Of a DNA stretch of 64,000 nucleotides, positions 8,462-17,415 are shown piece by piece. The notes below the pieces were generated by a model. It was not told where the DNA came from. It saw nothing but the letters and a program-made list of their open reading frames with translations, and did no database searches. Source of the stretch: G963668605 sp963668605. GTDB taxonomy: Bacteria > Acidobacteriota > Terriglobia > Bryobacterales > Bryobacteraceae. The translations under genes and the position numbers were made by a program. Each line of letters starts with the position of its first letter. Positions within the stretch are counted from its first letter, which is position 1. The DNA lies in assembly GCA_963668605.1 (NCBI GenBank), contig OY764903.1:3968001-4032000 (forward strand). The letters run 5' to 3'.

Positions 8462-9530
8462 TGGAATGTTGTTTCAGTTTCTCGGTCTGGAAGTAGTTTG
8501 TCAATGCGTCGACGAACTGATCGAGCCGTCCTTCCATGATCGAGTCGAGTTGATGTACCGTCAGACCGATGCGGTGGTCGGTCACGCGGTTTTCCTTGAA
8601 GTTGTAAGTGCGGATTTTTTCGCTACGGTCGCCGGTACCTACCAGGCTGCGGCGCTCGGCGCCGATCTCGGCGTGCTGCTTCTCGAGTTCAATTTCGTAC
8701 AGCCGCGAACGCAATACGCGCATCGCCTTCTCGCGGTTCTTGATCTGCGATTTCTCGTCCTGGCAGGACACCACTGTGCCGGTCGGGATGTGCGTCAGAC
8801 GCACAGCCGAGTAAGTCGTGTTGACGGACTGGCCGCCAGGCCCGGAGGAGCAGAATGTGTCGATGCGCAGATCCTTCGGTTCGATGTGGACCTCGACGTC
8901 GTCGGCCTCCGGCATGACGGCTACGGTTATCGTGGAGGTGTGTATCCGGCCTTGCGCTTCCGTCACGGGCACACGCTGCACGCGGTGCACGCCGCCCTCG
9001 TACTTCAACTTGCTGAAGACCTTGTCGCCGCTGACCAACGCGAGAATTTCCTTTGCACCGCCCGCGCCGGATTCGCTCATCGACGTAACTTCCACGCGCC
9101 AGCGCATGGTCTCCGCGTACCGGCTGTACATACGGAAGATCTCCGCCGCGAAGAGGCTGGCTTCGTCGCCGCCCGCTCCCGCGCGGATTTCGAGCAACAC
9201 GTTTTTCTCGTCGTTCGGATCCTTAGGCAACATCAGGATCTTGAGTTCGCTCTCCAGCCGGGTGAGTTCCGGCTCGAGCCGGGCGACTTCATCGATGGCC
9301 ATCTGGCGCAGTTCGGGTTCCGTCTCCTCGAGCATTGGCCGCACCGCTTGCAGGTCGCGGTCGCACCGTTTCCATTCGCGATACTTCTCGACGATTTCCG
9401 AAAGGTCGCTGTGGCTCTTCGTCGTTTTGCGGTAGACTGCGGGATCGCTAATCACTGCCGGATCCGCCATCTGGTCCGTGAGCGCCTGGAAGCGCTCCTC
9501 GATCGCGTCGAGTTTTTGAGTGTATTGCAT
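8421..9530 (-). CDS. prfA: Peptide chain release factor 1
   Basis: This 369-residue factor ends translation at UAA and UAG. The tripeptide anticodon region reads RVPVTEAQGRIHTS with PVT at 188-190, the RF1 (PxT) form rather than the SPF of RF2. The GGQ catalytic motif is at 232-234 within SGPGGQSVNTT. N-terminal coiled-coil helices cover about 1-105. Length is typical. It sits between a yqhQ-like gene and prmC, an arrangement common in bacteria, and its 3' end overlaps prmC. Confidence 0.96.
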   Translation of the reverse strand: MQYTQKLDAIEERFQALTDQMADPAVISDPAVYRKTTKSHSDLSEIVEKYREWKRCDRDLQAVRPMLEETEPELRQMAIDEVARLEPELTRLESELKILMLPKDPNDEKNVLLEIRAGAGGDEASLFAAEIFRMYSRYAETMRWRVEVTSMSESGAGGAKEILALVSGDKVFSKLKYEGGVHRVQRVPVTEAQGRIHTSTITVAVMPEADDVEVHIEPKDLRIDTFCSSGPGGQSVNTTYSAVRLTHIPTGTVVSCQDEKSQIKNREKAMRVLRSRLYEIELEKQHAEIGAERRSLVGTGDRSEKIRTYNFKENRVTDHRIGLTVHQLDSIMEGRLDQFVDALTNYFQTEKLKQHSIDADNSGGAAAGK

Positions 9531-9539
9531 GGAGAGTGA

Positions 9540-10517
9540 TCAGGCGATTACGAGTTCGCCGCCTTGGGACTTTTCGAGCTCCATCGCCCGGTTGAGAGCA
9601 TGGATCGCCACCTCAGCCTGGTCGTCGGAAGGCTCTTTCGTTGTGATGCGCTGCATCCAGAGTCCGGGTGCAGTCAGCGCCGCCATCAGGCCACCGCGGC
9701 GCTTGGCGGCATAACGGATCATCTCGAAGCTTAGGCCTGCGATGACCGGAAGCAGCACAACGCGGGAGAGCATCTTCATCGCGAAAGTGTCGGCCGGCAC
9801 GACGGCATATACCGCGATCGAGAGCATCATGACAACCAGGAGGAAGCTGGTGCCGCAGCGTGGATGGAACGTCTGGAAGCGCTGCGCATTACTTACATTC
9901 AGCGGTTCGCCCGATTCAAAATTGAAGACGACTTTGTGCTCCGCACCGTGATACTCGAAGACTCGGCGGATATCTTTCCATCGCGAGATCAGAGATAGGA
10001 ACGCAAGAAAAATCAGGATGCGGATGATGCCGTCGACCAGGTTAAATACGATACGGCCGTGCACGACCGGAAAACTGTGTTCCAACTGGGTCGTCAACCA
10101 GAGCGGCACGAACTTGTAGAGGAAGATGAAAAAGCCAAACGAGAAGAGCAGGTTCAGCGTCATCATCCACGAGGAGATCTCCTCGGGTTTCTTCTCCGGA
10201 TCGCCTTCATCGAGCGCGGCATTCGCGGAGAAGCGCAACGACTTTATGCCGAGCTTCATCGCCTGTCCCAAACTGCCAACGCCGCGCAACACGGGGTACT
10301 TGAAGATCGGATATTTTTCTGAAACGCGGGCGATCGGAGATTCCTCAAAAACAATCTCGCCATTCGGTTTGCGCACCGAAACACAGTAGCTGTGGGGCGC
10401 GCGCATCATCACGCCTTCCATGACCGCCTGCCCGCCGACGAGGGTCTCCTCAGCGCTTTCGAGAGCCGGCAGCAGTTGCGCATGCGCGGCCAGACGTAAA
10501 AACGATTGGATCGACAC
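9540..10517 (-). CDS. DUF1385 integral membrane protein (YqhQ-like)
   Basis: This 325-residue membrane protein belongs to the DUF1385/YqhQ family. The diagnostic N-terminal segment is VGGQAVMEGVMMRAP, followed by several hydrophobic helices (about 130-185 and 225-275) and conserved HPRCGTSFL. The biochemical role is not established. The GTG at 10517 is used, with AGAGGAG upstream at a rather long spacing. A TATACT element on the minus strand near 10542-10547 could be the operon's -10 box. It is probably the first gene of the operon continuing through prfA, prmC and dinB; the gap to prfA is 9 bases. Confidence 0.85.
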   Translation of the reverse strand: MSIQSFLRLAAHAQLLPALESAEETLVGGQAVMEGVMMRAPHSYCVSVRKPNGEIVFEESPIARVSEKYPIFKYPVLRGVGSLGQAMKLGIKSLRFSANAALDEGDPEKKPEEISSWMMTLNLLFSFGFFIFLYKFVPLWLTTQLEHSFPVVHGRIVFNLVDGIIRILIFLAFLSLISRWKDIRRVFEYHGAEHKVVFNFESGEPLNVSNAQRFQTFHPRCGTSFLLVVMMLSIAVYAVVPADTFAMKMLSRVVLLPVIAGLSFEMIRYAAKRRGGLMAALTAPGLWMQRITTKEPSDDQAEVAIHALNRAMELEKSQGGELVIA

Positions 10518-10606
10518 GGGTAAAGGAACTCCTCTGCTTCCAGTATAACCCGCGTTTGAATTTCAGACCTCTACATGCGGCAGGTGCGGCGGCGTCACGC
10601 GGCTTC

Positions 10607-10612
10607 TACAAT
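10607..10612 (+). promoter_or_regulatory. Putative -10 box TACAAT
   Basis: TACAAT ends only 8 bases before the ATG at 10621, so transcription from it would start at or next to the start codon. There is no convincing -35 and no strong ribosome binding site. Similar boxes precede several other genes in the window. Confidence 0.45.
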
Positions 10613-10620
10613 TAGGTTCT

Positions 10621-11619
10621 ATGCCAATCCAAACAACCGTAGTCGGGAGCTACCCGACTCCGCACTGGCTTCTCAACGACAAAAGCCGGCTCACACTGCG
10701 CGATGCCATCCTCGTCGTACTGAAGACGCAGGAGTTGGCCGGAATCGATCTGGTGGCGGACGGCGAGCTCAACCGCTTCAATCCGAGCCATCCCGAAACG
10801 AACGGAATGATTGACTATTTTGTTTCGCAGATGGACGGCATCCGCACACGCTTTTCGGTCTCCGATATCGAGAAGTTCCGGGAGGACGCCGGGATGATGT
10901 ACCGGAACGACCCGGCCGGAATTGTCGTGGGCCCGGTCGGCGAGGGCACGCTCAACCTGGCCCGCGATTTTGAATTCACACGCGCACTCACCGCCAGCCC
11001 GCTGAAGTTCACCTGCACCGGACCGCACATGCTAACGAAGGTCTTGACCGACCGGCACTACCGCGGGCGCGACGAATTGTGTATGGCGATCGCGAGAGTG
11101 CTGCGATCGCAAGTCGAGCGCATCGGCGCGAGCGTCGTGCAGATCGACGAAGCCAACATCAGCGGCCACACGGAAGATCGCGAGTGGGCCATGCAGGGCA
11201 TCAACCACGTGCTCGGCGGAATTCAGGGAAGAAGCGCGGTGCACATCTGTTTCGGCAACTACGGCGGACAGACCGTGCAGAAAGGCTTCTGGCGCGATCT
11301 GATGCCGTTCCTCAACAGTCTGAAAGCGGACCACCTCGTGCTCGAATTCGCGCGTCGCGGCTACAAGGAACTGGATGCGTTCCGCGACCTCGATCCGAGG
11401 ATCGGCTTGGGCCTCGGCGTGATTGATATCAAAGACAACATGATCGAAACGCCCGACTGTATTGCAGACCGCATTGAACTGGCGCAGAAGACGCTCGGCG
11501 TGGGCCGCGTCCATTTCGTGCATCCCGACTGCGGCTTCTGGATGCTGCAGCGTAGCGTCGCCGACGCCAAAATGCGCGCCCTGGTGGCCGGACGAAATCT
11601 GTTTGAGGGGAGAGTATAG
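10621..11619 (+). CDS. MetE C-terminal-like (cobalamin-independent methionine synthase family) protein
   Basis: This 332-residue TIM-barrel protein resembles the catalytic half of cobalamin-independent methionine synthase. It opens with TTVVGSYPTPHWL, followed by VADGELNRF, QIDEANISGH and a C-terminal HPDCGFWM segment whose Cys is a likely zinc ligand. Full MetE is about twice this length, so this is the short form found widely in bacteria. Its substrate may be a methylated cobamide or another thiol/methyl donor rather than methyltetrahydrofolate. It is followed at once by a small secreted-protein gene. Confidence 0.8.
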   Translation: MPIQTTVVGSYPTPHWLLNDKSRLTLRDAILVVLKTQELAGIDLVADGELNRFNPSHPETNGMIDYFVSQMDGIRTRFSVSDIEKFREDAGMMYRNDPAGIVVGPVGEGTLNLARDFEFTRALTASPLKFTCTGPHMLTKVLTDRHYRGRDELCMAIARVLRSQVERIGASVVQIDEANISGHTEDREWAMQGINHVLGGIQGRSAVHICFGNYGGQTVQKGFWRDLMPFLNSLKADHLVLEFARRGYKELDAFRDLDPRIGLGLGVIDIKDNMIETPDCIADRIELAQKTLGVGRVHFVHPDCGFWMLQRSVADAKMRALVAGRNLFEGRV

Positions 11620-11620
11620 T

Positions 11621-12256
11621 TTGCCCGCTATCGAAATGGCTGTGCTCGCGCTGCTGGCCGCGCCGGCGTGGGCACAGGAGCTGTCAATTCTGCCGGCCAG
11701 TTTTCGGGTAAGCCCCGGCGAGCGCGTCACTGTGCAGTTTCGCGGTCCGGGGGCGGCGCCGCAGGCGTTGCGCGACGCTACCATTTACACGGATCAAGCT
11801 GCGTACAACGTCACTGGCCTGCGCGCGGCCAATGGAAGTGCGTCGGGTGGAGGCGCCGAGGGCCAAGCGCCCGTGAAAGCGGAGGGCACGCTTGTACTTT
11901 ACGCCGGAGGCTCGGGCGAGAGTCGGGCCTCAGCGAAAGCGTTGCTGCTCAGCGGAAAGCCCGGCGCCGGATTCGACCGCCGCATCGGATTGCCGCTCGA
12001 GATAATTCCGGAGCGCGACCCTTATGCACTCCAGGCCGGCGAGCCGTTGCCCGTGCGTTTGCTGTTGCGCGGCAAACCGGCTTCCGGTTGCGAGTTGCTG
12101 CTGGCACGGGCCGATTCTGCGACGCCCGAATTCCGCAGCGCTGGCCGAACCGATGCGGCTGGACGCCTCGCCGTCCGGCTCGATGGCGCCGGACCGTGGC
12201 TGATCGGTGCGGCCAGAGAAGGCCTCTCGACATCGCTCACTTTTGAGAGTTTTTGA
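11621..12256 (+). CDS. Secreted DUF4198-like protein
   Basis: This protein of about 211 residues starts at TTG 11621, one base after the previous stop. GAGGGGAG lies 8 bases upstream, which decides this start; an ATG at 11636 would shorten the signal peptide to 14 residues. After the signal (cleavage near AWAQ) come beta-sandwich-like repeats. The segment RIGLPLEIIPERDPYAL followed by AGEPLPVRLLLRGKP resembles DUF4198, a domain found next to nickel/cobalt uptake systems and in other secreted proteins. The role here is unknown. The last 20 bases overlap the convergent glycosyltransferase gene. Confidence 0.65.
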   Translation: MPAIEMAVLALLAAPAWAQELSILPASFRVSPGERVTVQFRGPGAAPQALRDATIYTDQAAYNVTGLRAANGSASGGGAEGQAPVKAEGTLVLYAGGSGESRASAKALLLSGKPGAGFDRRIGLPLEIIPERDPYALQAGEPLPVRLLLRGKPASGCELLLARADSATPEFRSAGRTDAAGRLAVRLDGAGPWLIGAAREGLSTSLTFESF

Positions 12257-14453
12257 ATCGGTAGAGCCGCGTGCCGCTCTCTTCGCCGATCAGCTCCAAC
12301 CCCCACAGATCCGCATTCTGGAAATAGTCGTCGAGGCCGGCATCATGCGCCGCTACCGCGACATATCCGATTCCCCGAGCATGGAATTCCTCGGCGGCCA
12401 TCTGGCGGAAACCAAGCGGCGGTCCAAGTTCGAACTGCTCCGGCGCTGCGCTCAGCGCGATCCAGGCGCCGTTTTCGGTTTGGCCCTCAAGGCGCAGGCG
12501 TGTGTGTCTCTGATCCTGTACGCAGCGCAGCAATACAGAATCCATGACGACAGGCGCGGCAAACTCCACGCCGAAGCGCATGCCTGGACGCAGCGTCTCA
12601 CGGCTGCTCCAGCGCGTCGCCGGATTATTGTCGAGCGCCAATGCCGCCTCGAACGGGTTCGGCGCGGCATCGATTCGCCAGGACTCACTGCGCGGCACTT
12701 CGGCTTCGTTGCGCAGGATGTGGAGTTCGCTGATGCTCCAGTTGTCGGAAGCGTCGGAGGCGTCCTGCCAAAGGCGGATCGCGCGCAATGGCAGCACCTG
12801 GAATCGGAATCGCATGCCCAATACCGGTTGCAGACCGGGTATCGCCGGCGCCCACAGCGTGTACAACAACGCGCGATTCGGAGTGGAGTAAGAACCCACG
12901 ATGATCTCTCGCGACGTGTAGGCCTCCGAAATCGGCGAGGGTGCGAAGACCTTTGCGCCGCGCGGGACGTGTCCATCGATCAGCCGCGCAATGCGATAGC
13001 CACGCCACTCCCGCGTGAGAAACGCATCTTCGGATTCCAGCCGCAATGCCGCCCGGATCGGAGTGCTTTTCAAGCGCCACGCCCAGCGCTCGCTGTATCG
13101 CGCCGCCACGCCAGGCCAGCAAGTGATGACATGGACGAGCACCAGTGCGGGCAGCACCGCGGGAATGCTCTCTAACGCAACAGCCATCGAGAGCGCCACG
13201 AACGGCAGCGCGGGAATCAGAAAGCGCGTGCCGATATTCGCCGCGTAAGGCAGTGCGAAGAAGCAGGCTGCGAACAGCAGGCGGCGTCCCACAGCGGAGC
13301 GCACCGCTCCCAATGCGAACGGCGCAAGCAGAAACAGTGGCCCAAGAAAACCTCCGAGCGTCTGGCCGCGCACGGTGACTTCCAATGGAATCTCCGCATA
13401 ACTCTTCAGCCCCTCGTAAAAACGCATCAGGGCGGAATAGCTGCGCTCTTCGGCGAGGTCGTACCACGGGTTCGGAAACAGGTTATTCAGAAATGGTGCG
13501 AACGGATTGCCCACCACGATGGCGTTCTTGAGAAACCAGGGCAGCGCCATTACGGTGACGCCACTCAAGATCGTTGCGGCGTTTCGAAACATTCCTCGGC
13601 GCTGCTTCCACCAGACGAACCCGAGCGCATACGGCGTCGCGAGAAATGCGGTGTACTTTGCGGCAAAAGCAAAGCCTGCCAGGATTCCAGCGAAAACCAA
13701 CAATCCTTGCGTCCGCTCGGCGTCCCAGATTTGCAGCGCGTAAAAACACGTAAAGAGTATGCACGCGACCGCGACATCGTTGTACGCACTGACGCCATCC
13801 ACACCAACGACCGGGCTGAGAAAGACGAACAATGCAGCGGCGATTCCGGCGCGCGGCAACCCGAAGCGGCGTGCGTAGGCAAACATCGCCAGCGGCAGTG
13901 TGAGCAAGAACGAGCAGTGCACCAGCGCGGCCGCCGAGTGCCGGCCGAAAACGAAAGCGAACAGGAACAGCATCTCGATGCCCTGCGAGAGACTGGCGTA
14001 CATATTGGCCGGAATGGCTACGAGTCCATGTGCGCGGTGGTAGCGGCCCACGAGCCCGAGGTGATACGCGCTGCCGTCGGGACTCATCTCCGGCGCCAAC
14101 GCATGCACCAGATAGAGCAATGCGAAAATGCCATAGATGCCGAAGAAAAAGCGGCTCCAATTTCGCGGTGCGGGCGGAAGCGGAGGCGCCTCCGAGCGAT
14201 GCGCGCGCAAACGTAGCGCGAGGCCGATCGCGCCGAGACCGAAAGCCGCGAAAACTGCGTTGTAGGCGATCTGCGCGGCGGCCAGCGCGAAGACCACGCC
14301 ACTCAACACGGCATAGCCGCCGACCAGCGCGAAGATGCGCTCCTCCTCGCGGTACAGGTGCAGTCGAAGGCGGCGCAACAGGAGCGCGCCCAGCGCCCAC
14401 GCCGTCGCGGCGGTGAACAGCGCGCTCCACACGATAACGAGGACCTTGAGCAT
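12237..14453 (-). CDS. Glycosyltransferase-39-like membrane protein with C-terminal discoidin-like domain
   Basis: This protein of about 738 residues has a polytopic N-terminal part (residues 1-450) with many hydrophobic helices. Early loop acids in EMSPDGSAYHLGLVGRYH fit GT-C glycosyltransferases of the ArnT/PMT type, which use lipid-linked sugars. The C-terminal ~140 residues contain ALDNNPATRWSSRE and look like an F5/8-type carbohydrate-binding sandwich. The start at 14453 is chosen because it gives MLKVLVIVWSALF and overlaps the upstream TGA by one base. The acceptor is unknown. Family-level assignment is good; the enzymatic activity is inferred. Confidence 0.7.
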   Translation of the reverse strand: MLKVLVIVWSALFTAATAWALGALLLRRLRLHLYREEERIFALVGGYAVLSGVVFALAAAQIAYNAVFAAFGLGAIGLALRLRAHRSEAPPLPPAPRNWSRFFFGIYGIFALLYLVHALAPEMSPDGSAYHLGLVGRYHRAHGLVAIPANMYASLSQGIEMLFLFAFVFGRHSAAALVHCSFLLTLPLAMFAYARRFGLPRAGIAAALFVFLSPVVGVDGVSAYNDVAVACILFTCFYALQIWDAERTQGLLVFAGILAGFAFAAKYTAFLATPYALGFVWWKQRRGMFRNAATILSGVTVMALPWFLKNAIVVGNPFAPFLNNLFPNPWYDLAEERSYSALMRFYEGLKSYAEIPLEVTVRGQTLGGFLGPLFLLAPFALGAVRSAVGRRLLFAACFFALPYAANIGTRFLIPALPFVALSMAVALESIPAVLPALVLVHVITCWPGVAARYSERWAWRLKSTPIRAALRLESEDAFLTREWRGYRIARLIDGHVPRGAKVFAPSPISEAYTSREIIVGSYSTPNRALLYTLWAPAIPGLQPVLGMRFRFQVLPLRAIRLWQDASDASDNWSISELHILRNEAEVPRSESWRIDAAPNPFEAALALDNNPATRWSSRETLRPGMRFGVEFAAPVVMDSVLLRCVQDQRHTRLRLEGQTENGAWIALSAAPEQFELGPPLGFRQMAAEEFHARGIGYVAVAAHDAGLDDYFQNADLWGLELIGEESGTRLYRFKNSQK

Positions 14454-14974
14454 CACTCCACAAAACCCGCGCGAACTAAAATGAACCCGAGATCCGTGTG
14501 ATCCGCGGCACGGTAGAGTTTGTCGATCTCCGCCGAGACGATATTCTCGCCTTCGAGCTTCAGCCATGCGGCTGGAACGGGATTCTGAAAGTGGTGCGCG
14601 CCAGGGGTGTCGTAACGAACCGTCCCGAGCGGAATATCATTCACGGCGAACTTGATCGTGACGGGGCCGGTTTGCTGCATGGAGAGTTCAGGCACGGAAA
14701 GATCAGCCGCAAACGAGAGCCGTTCCCGCACCGGCACTCGAAAGCGCAAGGTGGGCTGCTTGCCGGTCCAGCGCCAAACGCCAGCCGAGAGCGTGGCGGA
14801 AATGTCCTTCACGAAATAGAGCGTGGCGTAAGGATGGTTCATCGCCACGAAGGGACCCACTTGATCCAGACGAACGGGCGCGAGTAGCCGGCGCTGCACG
14901 GGCAAAGGCTGTGGTCCGCGCGCACAACCAGCCGAGACGGCGAGCAGTGACAAAGCGGCGATGGTTCGCTTCAC
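14453..14974 (-). CDS. Hypothetical lipoprotein
   Basis: This 173-residue protein has a lipoprotein signal with LAVSAG-Cys17. The mature part is predicted to be all-beta, with alternating hydrophobic residues such as PTLRFRVPVRERLSFAADL. It resembles domains that accompany membrane glycosyltransferases, but no named family is recognised. Its TGA overlaps the ATG of the glycosyltransferase-39-like gene by one base, and it begins six bases after the HerA-like gene, so all three may share a message. A partner role for the glycosyltransferase is an inference from this coupling. Confidence 0.6.
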   Translation of the reverse strand: MKRTIAALSLLAVSAGCARGPQPLPVQRRLLAPVRLDQVGPFVAMNHPYATLYFVKDISATLSAGVWRWTGKQPTLRFRVPVRERLSFAADLSVPELSMQQTGPVTIKFAVNDIPLGTVRYDTPGAHHFQNPVPAAWLKLEGENIVSAEIDKLYRAADHTDLGFILVRAGFVE

Positions 14975-14980
14975 GTCACT

Positions 14981-17389
14981 TCATTTCCAGGCGGGCGTGG
15001 CGTTGCCGGCCTCGTCCTGCCAGTAAGGCGCCCAGGCGAGCGTGAACAGCTTCACGCCGATGTTGGTCTTCTTGGGCCGCACGACGGCGGTATCGAGCAC
15101 AATTGTGGCAGCGTCAAGCTTTTCGCCCGCGGCATCGACATCCTGTTGGAACTGCGCCAGCAGTTCGGCGAGATCTTGTTTGAGCGCTTCCACATTTTCG
15201 CCGGCGCGGCCGACATCCTGCGATTCCTTGTAGGCGCGTGTAGCAGTACGCGCGGCTGTGGCGGCACGCCCGATGTTTGTAGCGCTGAGGGTCTTGCGTC
15301 CGAGGAACGCGCCGAGTAGGCTTGCGCCGATCGACATCGCCGTCTGCAGTTTGGCCGATTGCGCCTGCTCCTGTTCACGCTCAACCGACTGCACGGACTT
15401 GCGGATGCGCTCCTCAAGGGCGCCGATTCTCGGCGCGTACTTCTGCTGCAACGCCGCCTTCACTTCGTCGCGCCGCTCCCGCGCCGCCTGCTGCAACCGA
15501 ACCCGGAAATCGCGTTCGGATTCGCCGGCCTCCGAATTCACCTTGAGTTCGGCGCAGCGGAATATCTCGAGCGTCTGATTTGCAAATATCCAGTTGACGA
15601 AATCTTTGCTCCACGCCGGGTAGCTTTTCTCCTTCGCGGCCGGAGCGGGCAGCGTGGAGAACTGCGCGGTTTCGTTCGCTTCGCTCTCCAATCCCGCGGC
15701 CTCCACGCCCGCCTCTTCGGCGGAAGTCCAATCGACCGGCACGGCGGCATCGCTGATGGGCACGACGAAAGCGGCGTCGCGTGTCGTGTCGATACCCGCC
15801 TTCGCATCCGCAAAGCGAACCTGCGCCGCGCCGAACAGCATGGGCTGATAGACGAGTGTTCCCTGCCCTCCGCGTGCGGGAAGAAAAAGCTGATTGATCC
15901 CGGCTGGCAGCACGGGCCGGATAGCAGCGGCGGATACAGCCGCCGACCTGCCCGCGGACACGGAGCGCGCTTCCGGCTGCTTACCGCTCATGAGCGTTTT
16001 GATCTGCGTACGCGTAAGCGGCCCGCGCAGGTACGACAGCGTCCAGCGCGTTTCAAAAACCTCCGGAGCATCCTCGTGCACGTTGTTCATCAGGAAGACG
16101 CGATTGCCGAGACCAGAGAGGATCTGGTCCATCTGTTCGCGATTGAAGCTGGCGCCCGCCCCCGATGCGGCGCCCTCCAACCCATCCAGCACGCGCGCCT
16201 TGTCGCGTTCCGTCTGCAAGCGGCCGATGAACCAGGTGCCGCAGTTGGCGAGCCCCTTGTAATCGAGGTCCACCGGATTCTGCGTCGCAAGCACGACGCC
16301 GACGCCGAAAGCGCGCGCCTGTTTCAACAGCGTGAGCAGCGGCAGCTTCGACGGAGGATTTGCGACCGGCGGAAAGTAGCCGAAGATCTCATCCATGTAG
16401 AGCAGCGCGCGCAGGCTGGTGGTGCCGGATTGCGTGCGCATCCAACTCACCACCTGGTTGAGCAACAGCGAGACGAAGAACATTCGTTCGGAGTCGCTCA
16501 GGTGCGCGATCGAGAAAATCGCGATGCGCGGCTTTCCAGCGGGCGTGTGCAGGATCTCGCCGACATCGAGCGCCTCACCTTCGAGCCACGACTCGAAGCC
16601 GGGCGACGCCAGAAGATTGTTGAGCGACATCGCGAGTTCAAAGCGATCCTTCGCCGGGTAGAACGCATCGAGGTCGAGGACGCCGACGCGCTTCATGGGC
16701 GGCGATTGAATTTGTCCGATCAGCGCGGCAAGATCGAGATCTTTGCCATCGGCCCAGGAAACATTCAAAATGTTCGAGACAAGAATGTGTTCGCGGCTCT
16801 TGATCGGATCGACCTCGATGCCGAGCAAAGCGAGCACGGCCGTAGCCGTGGCGCTGACGCGATCGCGCAGCAGTTCGCGGTCTTCGCGAATCGCATCCGG
16901 CGGAGCGGCGAACGACTTCACGATAGAGATCGAGGTGCCGGCGTTGCTGCCAGGCGTGTAGATGCGGAACTCGGCGGCGTCGCGTAGTTTCTGAATGCGT
17001 TCGGGCGATTGGCCCCATTTGGCCAGCCCGTCGCGCCACAACTCGGCCTGCTGTTTGGCGAACTCTTCCGGCGTGACGCCCTTGCGCTGCGCGTCGTCCT
17101 CATTGATCCACGGCGCAAAATCCTGCGGGCTGAGTTGCGGAAACGTGAGCAGCAGATTGGCCAGGTCGCCTTTCGGATCGATGACGATGGCGGGAATGCC
17201 GTCGATGGCGGCCTCCTCGAGCAGCCCGATGCAGAGGCCGGTCTTGCCGCTGCCGGTCATGCCGACGCAGACAGCGTGGGTGACCAGATCCTTGGAATCA
17301 TAGAGCAGCAATCCATCCTTCGGGCTGTGCGCGACAGGGTCGTACGCCCGCCCCAGATAGAAGGCGCCGAGCTTCTCGAAGTCCTGCAT
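14981..17389 (-). CDS. HerA-like/DUF853 P-loop ATPase
   Basis: This 802-residue ATPase has a Walker A motif GMTGSGKT at 43-50, followed by AIVIDPKGDLANLL. A Walker B-like LRALLYMDEIFGYFPP comes later, then an AFGVGVVLATQNPVDLDYKG sensor-type segment. Such proteins belong to the FtsK/HerA superfamily and are thought to act as hexameric DNA- or protein-translocating motors. The C-terminal part (about 600-750) is charged and probably coiled-coil. No nuclease gene such as NurA is adjacent, so classical HerA-NurA end resection is not supported. The gene diverges from the beta-lactamase-like gene with only 26 bases between start codons. Confidence 0.8.
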   Translation of the reverse strand: MQDFEKLGAFYLGRAYDPVAHSPKDGLLLYDSKDLVTHAVCVGMTGSGKTGLCIGLLEEAAIDGIPAIVIDPKGDLANLLLTFPQLSPQDFAPWINEDDAQRKGVTPEEFAKQQAELWRDGLAKWGQSPERIQKLRDAAEFRIYTPGSNAGTSISIVKSFAAPPDAIREDRELLRDRVSATATAVLALLGIEVDPIKSREHILVSNILNVSWADGKDLDLAALIGQIQSPPMKRVGVLDLDAFYPAKDRFELAMSLNNLLASPGFESWLEGEALDVGEILHTPAGKPRIAIFSIAHLSDSERMFFVSLLLNQVVSWMRTQSGTTSLRALLYMDEIFGYFPPVANPPSKLPLLTLLKQARAFGVGVVLATQNPVDLDYKGLANCGTWFIGRLQTERDKARVLDGLEGAASGAGASFNREQMDQILSGLGNRVFLMNNVHEDAPEVFETRWTLSYLRGPLTRTQIKTLMSGKQPEARSVSAGRSAAVSAAAIRPVLPAGINQLFLPARGGQGTLVYQPMLFGAAQVRFADAKAGIDTTRDAAFVVPISDAAVPVDWTSAEEAGVEAAGLESEANETAQFSTLPAPAAKEKSYPAWSKDFVNWIFANQTLEIFRCAELKVNSEAGESERDFRVRLQQAARERRDEVKAALQQKYAPRIGALEERIRKSVQSVEREQEQAQSAKLQTAMSIGASLLGAFLGRKTLSATNIGRAATAARTATRAYKESQDVGRAGENVEALKQDLAELLAQFQQDVDAAGEKLDAATIVLDTAVVRPKKTNIGVKLFTLAWAPYWQDEAGNATPAWK

Positions 17390-17402
17390 GATTCCCCTAG
17401 TT

Positions 17403-17408
17403 TACAAT
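17403..17408 (+). promoter_or_regulatory. Putative -10 box TACAAT in a 26-base divergent gap
   Basis: TACAAT lies 7 bases before the ATG at 17416. The whole divergent gap is 17390-17415, so any -35 for this promoter would fall inside the opposite gene's start. Confidence 0.45.
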
Positions 17409-17415
17409 CAGAGTC

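Noticed and set aside
15359..16987. Long plus-strand open frame (about 540 codons) opposite the HerA-like gene
   Set aside because: Its translation is rich in Arg, Gly and His, with no recognisable motifs, and the minus strand encodes a clear P-loop ATPase over the same bases. GC-rich DNA commonly leaves such antisense frames open.
14981..17389. HerA-NurA DNA end-resection or defence system
   Set aside because: No nuclease, Sir2-like or other defence gene is adjacent; the neighbours are a lipoprotein and a beta-lactamase-like gene.
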